Shown here: piece by piece, positions 8,660 through 21,240 of the stretch
Numbering within the stretch: the first letter of the stretch is position 1
Layout: each line of letters begins with the position of its first letter
NCBI GenBank assembly: GCA_028571685.1
Contig: CM053148.1
Span: forward strand, 84,342,001-84,406,000
DNA: 64,000 nucleotides
Source of the DNA: Heterohyrax brucei
Lineage: Eukaryota; Chordata; Mammalia; Hyracoidea; Procaviidae
Direction of reading: 5' to 3'
Translations under genes and position numbers: made by a program
Notes under the pieces: model-generated
The model's database searches: none
The model's input: only the letters and a program-made list of their open reading frames with translations
Told to the model about the DNA's origin: nothing

Positions 8660-11600
8660 AAATTTGGGGTTCTTGTAGGGCAGTCCCTGTGGTTGCCTGG
8701 ACTGGAAAGCCACAAAGTGTGAAATCTAACCACTCTGAGCAGCTACCAGCCATTTTCCCTGGAGATTTCCCTTTCATTCTGCTTCCTGGCACTACCCCTC
8801 ATACCCTATGGCCAAATCTTCTCACAAAAGAGCGTGAGTCCTGTGCTATTTTGGTTGCCATCACCGTAGCTCTGTAAGGGGCTGCCTGATTGGTTGACTC
8901 CTTAAGGAGCAGCCCAGATGGGCACCATCTACAGACTCCGTGAAGGGCTGCCTGGTCTGTGCACCCCATAAAGGGGCAACTGCTTAAACTGCCATCAAGG
9001 GGACTGCAGCTTCACTTCCGTCTGCTTGTTCTTTCATTCCAGGATTTGTTTCAATTACCTGTTTTTCAACCTCTCATTAGTCTTGTGAAGTCTGTGTTCA
9101 GTTGTGAGGACCCCCAATCTGTAATTTTCTGTGAACTGTTGGTGACAGATTGGGCTATTCCTGCAGGCAGAGAGTTGAGTGTGTGCAAACTTCGAAAAGT
9201 TTGGCACTCAGCCATAAAGTTGGCCACTTTAACCTGGAATTCTTCTTTTCTTTAATTTTTGCCTTACTCACTCTCTGTTTTTGTAAAGGAATGTGCATCT
9301 GTTAAGTGTTTCTTGAGGTCCTGAGTCTTGCACATCTTGTCCAGACTGCCCTGTCTTGCTAATTCATTGCCATTCTGGACTGTAATTCCTAGGATATCGC
9401 TTCTCCATCTTCAGCCTAATTTGAAAATACTTCTTTTTACAATTTTAATAGATAATCAACTGATTTGACAGATCAGCAACAATAACAAAAAAAGGGGGGG
9501 AAAGGGGAGAGATGCTCTATAAATCTAGCAGAATGGGAAGGGTGCCTTCCATTCCTGGTAATAGTCTGCTGGTGCGGATTCTGGGTGGTTGGTCGACTGC
9601 TGGTTATTCCCCTAAGAGTAGAACGAAATTGGCATTTTATTGTAATACAGTTCGATTGACATATGTAATAGACTGTAATGATAACAGACCTCTCTAGGAA
9701 AACATTGACTTTTTTTGTTTTATTAGGGCTTGAGAGTTTTTGTCGGAAGTCTGTGAGATGGAATGAGATCCCTTATGTTCAAGCCTTAATGACTGTACAT
9801 AATAAGGATGCAAAAACTAAAGAGAACAGGATGATGGTACAAAAAATAAAATTTCTCTGCCAAATAGTTGGCTCCTACAAGATCAGGAGGGTGAAGATAC
9901 CATCATGACCTCAGCTGGGGCTTGGCTGCATCTTCTACCAAGGGGATTCTGTAGCCACCCACCCCTGGAGATCAGCCTCAACTGCTGCCTTCCCCTGTGT
10001 GCCTCCCAGAAGATCATCTTTTGCTGCTGCCTACTCTGGCTCTGGCAGTAACAAATGACCTGCTTTCCCTCATCTAAGGGAAGAAACTTGGTACTCAAGG
10101 CATGCAGCCAGTGGAATGGCCTCCCACTCCTATACCCTGAAGGGCACTAAATTTGGACTAGAAATAGATGAGTCTGTACAAGCCAGGGCAGGGCATTACC
10201 CACTGAGAAGACTTCCTATAGATTAGGACCCCAAGGACACCAGCACAGCATTACTGTGCACTTTCTTCATTCTCTCCTTCAGATATCTTTAACTGGAAAA
10301 ACCCTAATCCCTGCTATTGCGATGATGTCACTTAAGATGACTGATTTAATAACCTCTGCCTTTGCTACTCACTATCCAAATTGGGCTGATGTGCAAACTT
10401 TTCTTAATATCTTCTTACTGAAGAGTAGGGAAGGCTCTGGATAAAGCAAGGGAAGGGGGCCGATGCCTTTATCAGGAGAATCCAACAAATAGTCCGGCTC
10501 CAGCCAGAGACATCCTGCTAATGGATCCAAACAGGAACCCAAATAATGGAGGCTGCTTCATCTAGAACATTATATAAGATGTGTACTTGGAGGCCTTAAG
10601 ACGGTGGTCCCAAAACAAAAAAAAGCATAAGCAAACTACTGAATGCTATAAAAGGCCAATGAAAACACTTCAGAATTCTTGGAGAGGATTTATCAAGCAT
10701 GTAGTAAATATACTGCCACGAATCCCCCAGGCCAAGAAAATATGATGATGGTTTATATGCCTTACATTTTCAGAACACCCCAGAGAGAAGGAAAACATTG
10801 CACAAATTAGAAGGAGGGCTGGGCATGAATCCTTTGCAGTTAGCTGATACTGCTTTTGAAGTATACAGCAATAAGGAGGATCACAAAGACCAAGCTACTA
10901 CTGTATTCCTAGAGCAAGTCTTGATCCCAGCGATCACAAATCCATGGACTTGGACACAGCCCTCCCCCTAAACCAGAGGAATAATGTGCTTATTGGAGTG
11001 GGACAGTACAAAGGAAAAATGAATACCCCCAAAGACAAGCCGTTAAACACAATAAGGACAAACCAGCCAAAATTATGGCTGAAAAAACCCCCAATAGGAA
11101 AGAAAATTGGCAAGACCTAAGGATTCCCTTAGGCCTGACCCCCCACTTGAGGACTGTTTCAGAGGAACTCTGGATGAACCTGACAGTGGAGGGTCAGCCT
11201 ATTAAATTCCTAGTGGAAACAGGAGCCACTTCCTCAGTGATCAATAGAAAGTTAACAAAGGAGGGGAGTGACAGGAATCTGAATAGTCACAGGAATCAGG
11301 GAAAGCTTGAACAGTAACATTTCTTAAAACACTAGAGTGTGCCATTATTGGAGAGAAATTCATAACTCATTAAGTGTTTGTATATCCCTGACTGCCGAAT
11401 TCCTCTTCTTGGACACAACTACTTACTTTTTAAACTAAATGCTCAAGCTTCTTTTGTACCTGAGGAACAGGAACTCAACCTATAGTTTCCACTGGTGCAA
11501 GCCCTGCATCTAAGTCGCCTGATGAAATCTAGCAGACATCCTAAACATCAGGAGTGACCCTTTGAAATCAACATGAGGTAAACACCTTTGTATAAGCAGA

Positions 11601-14600
11601 GAAGCAGCCTGGGACACCTGAGAGAGCAGTACACATTATAACTGTGCTCAAACGTGGAGCTATATTCCTCAAAACAAACAGTATCCTCTAAAGAAGGAGG
11701 CTGTTGGAAGCATAGAACCCGTAGTCAAATGGTTCCAAACATATAAACTGATTTGGCCCTGCTGACCACCTTACAAAAAGTGCATCCTCCTAGTAAACAA
11801 CCCTGGAACTCTAGCATGCCAGTTTGTGCAGTATCTAAGAGCTATAAATGAAATAACACAAGACCTCCATCCTACTGTTCCAATTCCCTGTCCTCAATAA
11901 TTTACCTGGAAGTAGTAATGGGTTCTTAGTTATAGACTTAAAGAATGGATTTATTTTTGTTCCTCTGGACCACAGGCCTCAACCATTGTTTGCTACTGAA
12001 TGGCAAGACCCAAGGACTCAGGAAAAACCCCATTATTGTTGGACTATCCTACCTCAAGGGTTTAAAAACACCCCCACTGTTTTTACTGAGGACTTAGCTC
12101 TAAATTTAAAAGATGTAGAGTTTGATAAAGGAGTCCTAATGCAATATGTTTGTAATTTGCTGTTAACTGGAAACATATATGACCAATGTCTCCATAATAT
12201 AATAGCCACTTTAAGTCGTCTGGCAGCCTGTGGATATAAGGTGTTTGCTAAGAAAGCCCAAATGTGTTAACAAGAAGTTGAAAGTTCTAGTTTTCCTATT
12301 CAAACCAGGTAAATGAAACCTAATGCATAATAGAAAACAAATCATCTTAAAGATGGAACATTCCAAAACAAGGTGACAACTTAGAGAAATTTTAAGGATG
12401 GTAGAATTTTGTTTAAGATATTGGATCCCTTGCTTGAACCCTGTAAAAGTCTCTGAAAGTGGAAGAAACAGAACCTTTACACTGGAACAAAGATTGCCAA
12501 CAGGACTTTTTAAGCTAAGAAAACCAGCCTCACCTAGCTCTGGCCTTCAGACCGCCCAGTTTGTTAAAACCCTTTTGGTTATTTGTGTTAAAGAATAAAA
12601 GGATCAGCGATGGCCTTCTGACTCAACAACTGGGAGGTCAGTACAAAGTAATATCTTATTGATTGAAAACCCTAGACCAGACAGTTCAAGGATGGCCTGC
12701 TTGCTTGAGGGCCATTTCATCAACCTGTGAACTGTTACAGAAAGTTGAGAAGTTTGCCTTTGGATGACAACCCGTCACAGTTATGCCCCACATAAAGTAA
12801 TAACCTTAATATAACAAAGAGGAGGAAAGTGGCGGACAGCTGAATGAGTGGGCAAGTACTAAGCTACTCTTTTAGACAACACCAAGCCTTCAGACCATGA
12901 GCACATTAAATCCCAGATCCTCCAGTGTTACATGATTCCTTGCAAATAATTGATCAGGAATCTGCCAGCAGAACAGACCTGAAGGATGAGCCCTTAGAAA
13001 GCCTTGAATGGGTGTTTTTCACAGATGGAAGCAGTTGTGTAGACAGGGGCACTTGAAAAGCAGGGTTTGAGATACTCTTACTTTAAAGAACAGTAAATGC
13101 AAGAGCCTTTACTCTAGGAATCTATGCCCAACAGGCTGAGCTCCCTGCCCTTAGCAGCTCCTTGGAGTTGTTAGAAGGAAAGAGTGTGAATGTATACACA
13201 GATTCAAAATATGTTTTCTGGTTTTGCATGCTGATGGTTCTATGTGAAAAGAAAGCATTTTCTATCATCAAATAATAAAGAAACAAAACATGCAACTGAG
13301 ATTTTCCAGTGGTTGGATGCCGCACACAAGCCAAGAACAGTAACAGTGATCCACCGCTCAGTACATCAGAAGAGAACAGACACTGTAAGTACTGGGAATC
13401 CATTAGTGAACCTACAAAACAATCAAAATTAATGCTAACCTTAATGCTCCAGACAGACTTGTCAGAATGGAAGCTGGAACACAGTGAAGAGGAGCCACAG
13501 AATGTGAAAGAAAAAGGATTTGTAAGTGATAAGGTAGGATGTTAAGAAGAAAAGGTAAAAATGAAAATAACAAAATAAAAAATAAAGCCCTTCTCAATTC
13601 CAAAAAAAAAAAAAAAAAGAAGAAGAAGGAAAGGTGTTGCTTCCTAAACGTATGGACTGGCCTATACTAAACACCTACAGGAGGCTACAGACTGGCAGAG
13701 ATGTACTGACTGAATGAATTCTGCCTCATTTGGCAGAACCAGGGCTGACAAGAACAACAAAACAAGCTATATTATCCGTCAGGGGTGTCAGCAAAACAAT
13801 CCAAATACAAATCCACAACAATTGTGCAAAGCAATCATTGTCAAGGGGAAATTCCATCTGAAGACTGCAGGTTGATTTTACCCAAATACCCAAAGTTAAA
13901 GGGTGGAAATATTTAATAGCTTTTGTGGACAGTTTTCAGGAGAGGTCAAAGTCTACCCAGCCCATACGGAATGAGCTACAGAATTCTCCAAATATTTGTG
14001 AGGAGAAATAAGTCATAGATTTAGATTGCCAAAGAGCATACCAAGTGATAATGGAACTTCATTAATATCAGAAGCATCACAGAAGGTGAGCAAACTTTTG
14101 TGAATAAATTGGAAGCTACCTGCTGTCTGGAGACGTCAGTCCTTGGAACAAGTTGAGAAGATGAATCACTCTTTGAGGAAAACAATCACTAATCTGTCTC
14201 AGGAAATTCACCTCTGCTGGGATCAGACGTTGCCTGTTGTACCGTCGTGGGTAAGGGTAGCTCCTCAGGCAGACTCAGACTGAGTCCATCTAAAATTATA
14301 TATCCCAGGCCATTCCAAAATATTTTAGATAATTATCAAGTAGACCATGATATTCAAGTTAGTGAGGGTGTTGACTCTCTGAAACAAGTAAGAGGAACGT
14401 TGTGTAAGTTTGCATTTTCTAGGGAATCCCAGTCATGGGACCAATCTCTTCTTCAGTTTCAACCTGGAGATTAACTTCTCCTGAAAACTTGGGAGCAATG
14501 GACACCAGAAGACCAACTATAGGAACAGTGGACAGGACCCGGGAATGCACTGGTAACTATTCTGCTGTTGAACTTGCTAAATTAAAACCCTGGATACACC

Positions 14601-15475
14601 ATACCAGAATAAAGCTTGTTCCAAAGAATCAAGAAATTTCTTCTACAAGTGAAAAATGGCAAGCCAAGCCACGAGATGGGTTGAAATATTTTGTTTTCCA
14701 GACATTAATACTAATGACCTGGATTGTTTTTGTTACAGAACGGGAGTCTAATGCTACTTTACCATTTTGACAAGATGATGGGTACACGACCAAATACCGG
14801 AGTCAGCACTTAAAAGGGGAGACCTCTTCATCGTGCCTGTCTCTATCTTCTCCAAGGTACCTGAGGTGACTGAGAAGAAGCCTGTTAGTAATATTTCTTC
14901 TTAAAGAGTTAGCCACGGATTACAGTTCATGAACCCCACAGACTCCCCCCATATTACCTGTTTAATCCTTCCAGTTTAACCAGAGTAAATGGACAATTGA
15001 GGGCCACAAATGTGACCCCTGCCCAGGACTTCCAAGCCTTGAACATTCTCAACTACCAACAAAATACCCATCGCCATCAAGTTGATGCTGACTTACAATG
15101 ACTCTATAGAACAGAGTAGAAATTTTGCATAGTTTCCAAGAAGCCTCTGGCAGATTCAAACTAGTGACTTTTTGGTTAGCAGAAGTAACACTGAACCACT
15201 ACTCCACCAGGGCACTTACAGCCCCAGTTAATTACAACATGCATATTAACGCAATCATCCCTGTTCACTTCCTCTTACCAGAAGGGCATTCTAAAAGCCG
15301 CCGTCAACCCTCCAATGATCTTACCTTGTTTTTTAGATACCACTTGGAAAATATCTAAGACTAATGGCTGTATGATTTGTGGCCCAGACGGCTATATTTT
15401 TTTATGTAGTAGCAATCACATACCTTGGGCTTATCATTGTTTAAGGGGAAAAACTGGCTATGGAATATTTTGTTT
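8660..15475 (+). mobile_element. ERV fossil 1 (class I, gammaretrovirus-like), broken
   Basis: Parts seen in order: possible 5' LTR and leader (about 8660-9700, with a CATAAAG-type promoter/poly(A) area near 8970), gag-like 9720-10960, protease 11080-11280 (LVETGATSS active site), reverse transcriptase 11980-12290 (LPQGFKNTP), RNase H 12980-13390 (FTDGSS), integrase 13780-14470, env-like 14780-15470. The boundary of the LTR and a 3' LTR were not recognised. It is a badly broken fossil with many lesions, probably tens of millions of years old. A related copy lies at 48375-51962. An A-rich run lies at 13550-13625 and an AfroSINE-like insert at 15063-15217. Confidence 0.75.
15063..15217 (+). repeat. 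AfroSINE-like SINE inside ERV fossil 1
   Basis: Diverged copy: 'cccatcgccatcaagttgatgctgacttacaatgactct' family opening (begin and end seen), then 'gagtagaa', 'gtttccaagaagcctctggcagattc.aact', 'ttggttagcag' and 'ccaccaggg'. It splits the env-like region of the fossil retrovirus. Confidence 0.65.
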
Positions 15476-15699
15476 TCCTTTTTTTTTTTAGGCATACTTG
15501 TAATTTATTTTGTAACATTGATTTAACAAGGAAGGTTCCTTTAAATGTAGAGCCAAATCATTTCAATATGTGACATTTCATTATAGTTTCTTTTCAACTG
15601 TAGTTTTGTTTTTTGTCTTTTTTTTGTAAATTTGTGTATTCCTTTTGTTATGATTGAATGAAAATGTACATTCCTATATGTCTTGGCCACCTGGTACTA
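15476..15699. other. AT-rich spacer, nothing recognised
   Basis: T-rich sequence between the retroviral fossil and an LTR. No reading frame, repeat or RNA gene that I can name. Confidence 0.5.
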
Positions 15700-16126
15700 T
15701 TCTAACAGGAAATTCCAGAAGTGGAAGATTTCATGAAGAGAAGCTTTACTGACACAGTCCTGTAAGCCACAAATCCATTCGAAATTATAAGTGCATTCAG
15801 AATGAGAGATCATCACAGTCTAGGAGGCTGAGTCCAAATTCAGTGAGAGCATCTCGGCACAGGAACCTCGGGTCCAAAGGATGTGCAATGCTCTCGGTGC
15901 TTCTCTGTTGGTGGTATGAGGTTCCCAACTTCCTCAGCTCCCTTCTGTCTCTTATATTCCACAAGCTTGAGTCCTGCCTCACTAACACAACTGAAAACCA
16001 TTCTCCATCATCAATATCAGAGAAGCAGGATTCACAACGCATGGGAGGAAGGGCACCATAATGGAACTCCAAACCAAGTCAAATCAACACATACATTTTT
16101 GGGGGGACACAATTCAATCCATGACA
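15700..16126 (-). mobile_element. MLT1-like (ERVL-MaLR) solo LTR
   Basis: The minus strand starts TGTCATGGATTGAATTGTGT followed by CCCCCCAAAAAT, the MLT1/MaLR LTR opening. The middle ('aggttcctgtgccgagatgctc') matches the LTR at 59447-59945. Fossil LTR without internal region, abutting the truncated 3' end of the following L1. Confidence 0.7.
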
Positions 16127-18011
16127 CCATATAAATTTGCATGCCCATCTATATGCAGCTTCCACTGCTCTCCCTGCCCGGTGACAGCACACTCTTCCTC
16201 TGTGCTCCATACATGTCTTGTCCTCCCAACAATTGCCTATCCCCTCCTCTCCACCCACTCCCCTTCCTCCAGTAAGTAGTCAGCAGGACAGCATCCTATA
16301 GATGCACAGAACCATAAAGTGCACACACGATATGGTCACTCTGCTTCACCAAGTCCAATCCATTCCTGTCCAAAGAGTTGATCTCCGTTATAATTTAAAG
16401 ACAGCAGCAGCCTCAGGGCTAGGGTCCATGCTCCCAGGGAAACTCTGAGGCCCCTGGATCATCAGTTATGGTCTCTTAATGGAGATCTTAGGATCCACCC
16501 CTTTTTATTCTTGTGTTGCCAGTGACACTCAACTTTGTGGGCTCCATCACAGCTATCACTGGTGGTGGCCAGACACCATTCAGTTCTTCCAGTCCCAAGT
16601 CAATGTAGTCATCCACTCAATGTGGGTCTGTCTGTCTTCCGGGTTCTCTTTGCCCCATGTCGTTTTGGTCTTTGATGATCATCTATTCTTACTGAGTTGG
16701 GACCATTTGCTGTACCCTCAGATGGCAGTTTGGCATCTTTTAAGACCCCAGATGCCGTTCGCCAATGCGGGGTTCAGAGAGCTCTCTTAGCAAAATGCCA
16801 GTTGTGCCAACTGGCCTCAATATCCCCTGACATCATGGTCCCAGTCCCTCCAGCGCAGCTACTCTGTCCTTCCAATATTGGCTTAAGATGGGAGGAGTAG
16901 TCATACTACGTTGAAGTCCAGTTAATATTGATCTTCTTTCTAATGTGTGCTGTCCCAGATTTCCATCAACTATCTAATCTAAACCCTCCCCCCTCACTCT
17001 GTCTTCCACCCTCCCCACTCTTGGAGCCATCAAATAGTCTTTTCTTCTGTGAATGAGTCTGTTTTTAAGTTCTTATCATAGGGGTCTCATACAATATTTG
17101 TCCTTTTGTCACTGACTATTTTCACTCAACATAATGTTCTCCAATTGAAACCACGTTATGAGATGTTTCCTAAAATCATCATTGTTCTTTATCATTGCAT
17201 AGTGTTCCACTGAGTATGTATACCATAGTTACCTATCCATCCCTCTGTCATTGGGCATCTGAGGTGATTCCATCTTTTTGCTATTGTGCACTGTGTTGTG
17301 ATAAACATTTGTGTGCATGTATCAATTGGTGTGAATGGCCTTGATTCTGTAGGATATATTCCAAGCGGTAAAATCACTGGGTCAAATGGTCTATCTATAC
17401 CCACCTTTTTAAGGAAGGACCAGATTGCTTTCCAAAGAGGTTGCACCATTTTGCAATCCCATCAGCAGTGTGGGAGAGTTCCAATTACTCCCCATCCTCT
17501 CAAGCATCTGTTGTTTATTGTTTTTCGGATCATGGCCGACCTTGTTGGGGTGAGATGTTATCTCATTGTAGTTTTGATTTGAATTTCTTTAATAGCTAAT
17601 GATTGTGAGCTGTCTGCATGTGTTTTTTGGCTGCCTGGATCTCCTCTTTAGAGAAGTGTCTGTTCATCTCCTTTGCCCATCACTTAATTGGATGATTTAC
17701 TTTTTTCATATTGGCATTTGGTAGTACCTTATAGATTATGGAGATCAGGTGTTGGTCTGACATATAGTTGCCAAGTATGTTTTCTCTTTCTGTAGGTGAC
17801 CTTTTAATTCTATTAATAAAGTCTATGGCTGAGCAAAAGTGTTTGATTCATAATCATTTCCATTTATTTATTTTCTCTTCTGTTGTTGTGGTTTGACAGA
17901 TTTTGAAGTCTGTCTACATTGTGTATTAAAACTTTCATTGTTGTTCCTACTTTTTCTTGGATGAGCTTTATCATTTTAGATTTGATATTTAGGTCTTTTG
18001 CCCAGTTTGAC

Positions 18012-18040
18012 TCAACAGCACTTGGCTGGCTGGCTGGCCT
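18012..18040 (-). repeat. AfroSINE head-only micro-insertion in L1 'A'
   Basis: Reverse complement contains GCCAGCCAGCCAAGTGCTGT, the AfroSINE head with an extra CCAG unit. Flanked by AGTTTGAC at 18004-18011 and 18041-18048. The other L1 copies lack it at this place (compare 54828-54850). Confidence 0.7.
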
Positions 18041-18739
18041 AGTTTGACTTCATTTGGATATAGTGTGTAAGATATGGGTCTTGTTTCAATTTTTTGCAGA
18101 TGGATATCCAATTTTGTCAGCACCATTTGTTGAAGAGATTGTTTTTCTCCCCAGTTTAATGTCTTAAGGCCTTTTTGTGAATATGAACTGTTCATAGGAA
18201 GATGGTGTCATCTCTGGATTCTTGATTGTGTTCCATTGATCTATCTGTCTCTTTTTGTACCAGTACTGGGCTGTTTTGACTACTGTAGCAGCATAATAGG
18301 TTCTAAAGTCGAGTAGTGAGAGTCCTCCCAGTGTGTTCTTTTTCTTCAGTAGTGCTTTACTCATCTGAGGCTTCTTCCCTTCCCAAATGAAGTTGCTAAT
18401 TTGTTCCTCTATCTCATTAAAAAATATCACTGGAATTTATACTGGAATTGCACTGTATACGTAGATTGCTTTGAGTAAAATACACATTTTCACAATGTTA
18501 AGTCTTCCTATCCAAGTGCAGGGTAGGGTTCTCTGTTTATGTAATTCCTTTTTGGTTTCTTGCAGTAAGGTGTTGTGGTTCTCTTTGTATAGGTCTCTTA
18601 TTTCTCTAGGTAGACGTATTCCTAGGTATTTTATCTTTTGGGGGGCTATAGTAAATCGTATTGATTTGATGATTTCTTCTTTAATGATCCGTTTGTTGCT
18701 ATAAAGGAATCCTACTGATTTACTTATGTTTATCTTGTA

Positions 18740-21240
18740 GCCTCCACATGTCTTGTTCCTATGATACAGGAAGCTATGGCACTGGTATTTAGCTACCAGC
18801 AGAGTCAACCATGATAGACAAGTTTCCGCTGAGCTTCCAGACTAAGACAAATTAGGAAGAAGGACCTGGCAGTCTACTTCTGAAAGGAATTAGCCAGGGA
18901 AAACCTTATGAATTGCAGCCGAACTTTGCATGGGCCACACCAGATAGAATGCACAGGAACGAAATTCACTACATCTGTGGAAAAAAGACAATGGAAAATC
19001 TCCACATCAGTAGTCAGAACAAGACAGGGTGCTGACTGTGGCACAGATCATCAATTGCTCACGGTGCAAATTCAGATTGAAGCTGAAGGACCTGGACATG
19101 TAAATTTATACGGGAATGTACATTTTCACTCAGTCATAATAAAAAAAAATAAATGAAACTGAAGAAAGTTAGAACAAGTCCAAGGGAGTCAAAGTATGAC
19201 CTTGACTGTATCCTTCCTGAGTTTCAAGATCATCTCAAGAACTGATTTGATGTGTTGATCACTAATGACTGAAGAGCAGATGAACTGCGGAATGACATCA
19301 AATACATCACCCATGAAAAGAGCAAGAGGTCTCTAAAAAGACAGAAAAGAAAGAAAAGACAAAATTGATGTTCGAAGAGACACTAAAACTTGCTCTTGAG
19401 TGTCGACCAGTTAAAACAAAAGGAAGGAGTAGCAAAGTCAAAGACCTAAGCAGAAGAATTTGGAGAGTAGCTCAAGACAAAAGACAGTATTACAATAACA
19501 TGCAAAGAGCTGGAAATGGGAAATCAGAAGAGAAGAACACATTCTACATTTCTCAAGCTGAAAGAACGGAACCAAAAATTTATGCCTCAAGTTGCAGTAG
19601 TGAAGGGTTTTACAGGGAAACTATTAAATGGCTCAGAGAGCATCAAAAGAAGATGGAAGGAATATACAGAGTCATTAGACCAGAAAGAACTGGTCTATGT
19701 TCAGTCATTTGAAGAGGTATCATATGATCAGGAACCAATGGTACTGAAGGAGGAAGTCAAATCTGCTCTGAAGGCATTGGCCAAAAAGAAGGCTCAAGGA
19801 ACTGACGGAATATCAATAGAGATATTTCAACAAAGTGCTGCAGGACTGGAAGTACTCATTCATCTATGCCAAGAAATTTGGAGGACAACTACCTGGCCAT
19901 CTGACTGGAAGAGATCCACATTTACACCCATTCCAAAGAAAGGTGATCGAACTTATTTTACAACATTGTTGATAACACATGCAAATAAAATTCTGCTCAA
20001 GATCATTCAAAAGCAATTACAAGAGTACAAGGAGCTGCCAGAAATTCAAGTTGGATTCAGAAGAGGACATGGAACCAGGGATGTCATCTCTGATGTCCAG
20101 TGGATCTTGTCTGAAAGCAAAGAATACTAGCAAGATGTTTACTTGTGTTTCATGGACTATTCCAAGACATTTGACTGTGTGGATCGTACTAAATTATGGC
20201 TAATGTCACAGAGACTGGTAATTCTAGAACACCTAATTGTGCTCTTAAGGAATCTGTATATGGATCAAGAGGCAGTCGTGTGAACAGAACAAGAGGACAC
20301 TGCATGGTTTAAAGTCAGGAAAGGCACGAGTCAGGGTTGTATCCTTTCACTGTATCTTTTTAATCTGTATGCTGAGCAATAATGAGTGAAGCTGGATTCT
20401 ACCAAGAAGAATGAGGCATCAAGATTGGAGGACGACTCATTAACAACCTGCATTACGCAGACAACACCATCTTACTTGATGGAAATGAAGAAGATTTGAG
20501 GCACATACTGATGAAGATCAAGGACCACACCCTTCAGTGTGGATTGGACCTCAACATCAGGAAAACAAAAATCCACTCAACTGGACCAGCAAGCAACATT
20601 GTCATAAATAGAGACAGGCTTGAGGTTGTCAAAGATTTCATTTTACTTGGGTCCACAATCAACATCCTTGAAAGCAGCAGTCAAGAAATCAAAAGACACA
20701 TTGCACTGGGAAAATCTGTTGCAAAGCACCTTTTCAAAGTATTCAAAAGTAAGGATGTCACCTTGAAGACTAAAATGTGCCTGACCCAAGCCATGATATT
20801 TTCAATCACATCATACACATTGGAAAGCTGGACCATGAACAAAGAAGACAGAGGAAAAATTGATGCCTTTGAACTGTGGTGTTGGAGATGAATGTCGAAT
20901 GTACAATGGACCACCAAAAGAACCAACAGATATGTTCTGGAAGACGTCCAACCAGAGAGCTTCTTGGAAGCAAAGATGGCAAGACTGTGTCTTACATACT
21001 TTGGACATGTTGTCAGGAAAGATCAGTCCCTGGGGAAGGACATCATGCTTGGTAGAGTGGAGGGTTAGCGAAAAAGAGAAAGACCCTTGATGAGATGGAT
21101 CGACACAGTGGCCGCAACAATGAGCTTAAGCATAAAAAACGATTGCAGACGTGGCTCAAGACTGAGCAGTGTTTCATTCTGCTGTTCATAATGTCACTAT
21201 GTGTACAAACTAACTCGATGGCACCTAACAACAGTAACAA
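18740..21240 (+). mobile_element. RTE (BovB-like) LINE, 5'-truncated, inside L1 'A'
   Basis: About 2.5 kb. RT motifs in pieces: ALAKKKAQGTDGISIEIFQQ and FTPIPKKGDR at 19516-20130, a YADD-like YADN near 20460, and the C-terminal HIALGKSVAKHLFKVF...ELWCWRR at 20496-20891. Ends GCACCTAACAACAGTAACAA, the RTE tail. The target duplication TCTTGTA is present at 18733-18739 and 21241-21247; the empty site is visible in L1 'F' near 60290 ('tttatcttgtattctga'). Inactive because of stops and frameshifts. Confidence 0.85.
19089..19158 (+). mobile_element. L1 3' tail (70 bp) inserted in the RTE
   Basis: 'tgtaaatttatacgggaatg' with 'tacattttcactcagtcata' and an A-rich end matches the last bases of L1 'C' (41835-41885). 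CTGAAG occurs on both sides (19083-19088, 19159-19164). It is an extremely 5'-truncated L1 insertion nested in an RTE nested in an L1. Confidence 0.7.

Noticed and set aside
13550-13625. AATAAA followed by an A run, looking like the end of a processed retrogene
   Set aside because: Sequence before it fits the pol region of the fossil retrovirus, so this is an A-rich expansion rather than a separate cDNA insertion.
19516-20130. 204-codon frame considered as a host gene
   Set aside because: It carries RTE reverse-transcriptase motifs (KKAQGTDGIS, PIPKKGD) and lies between target-site duplications.
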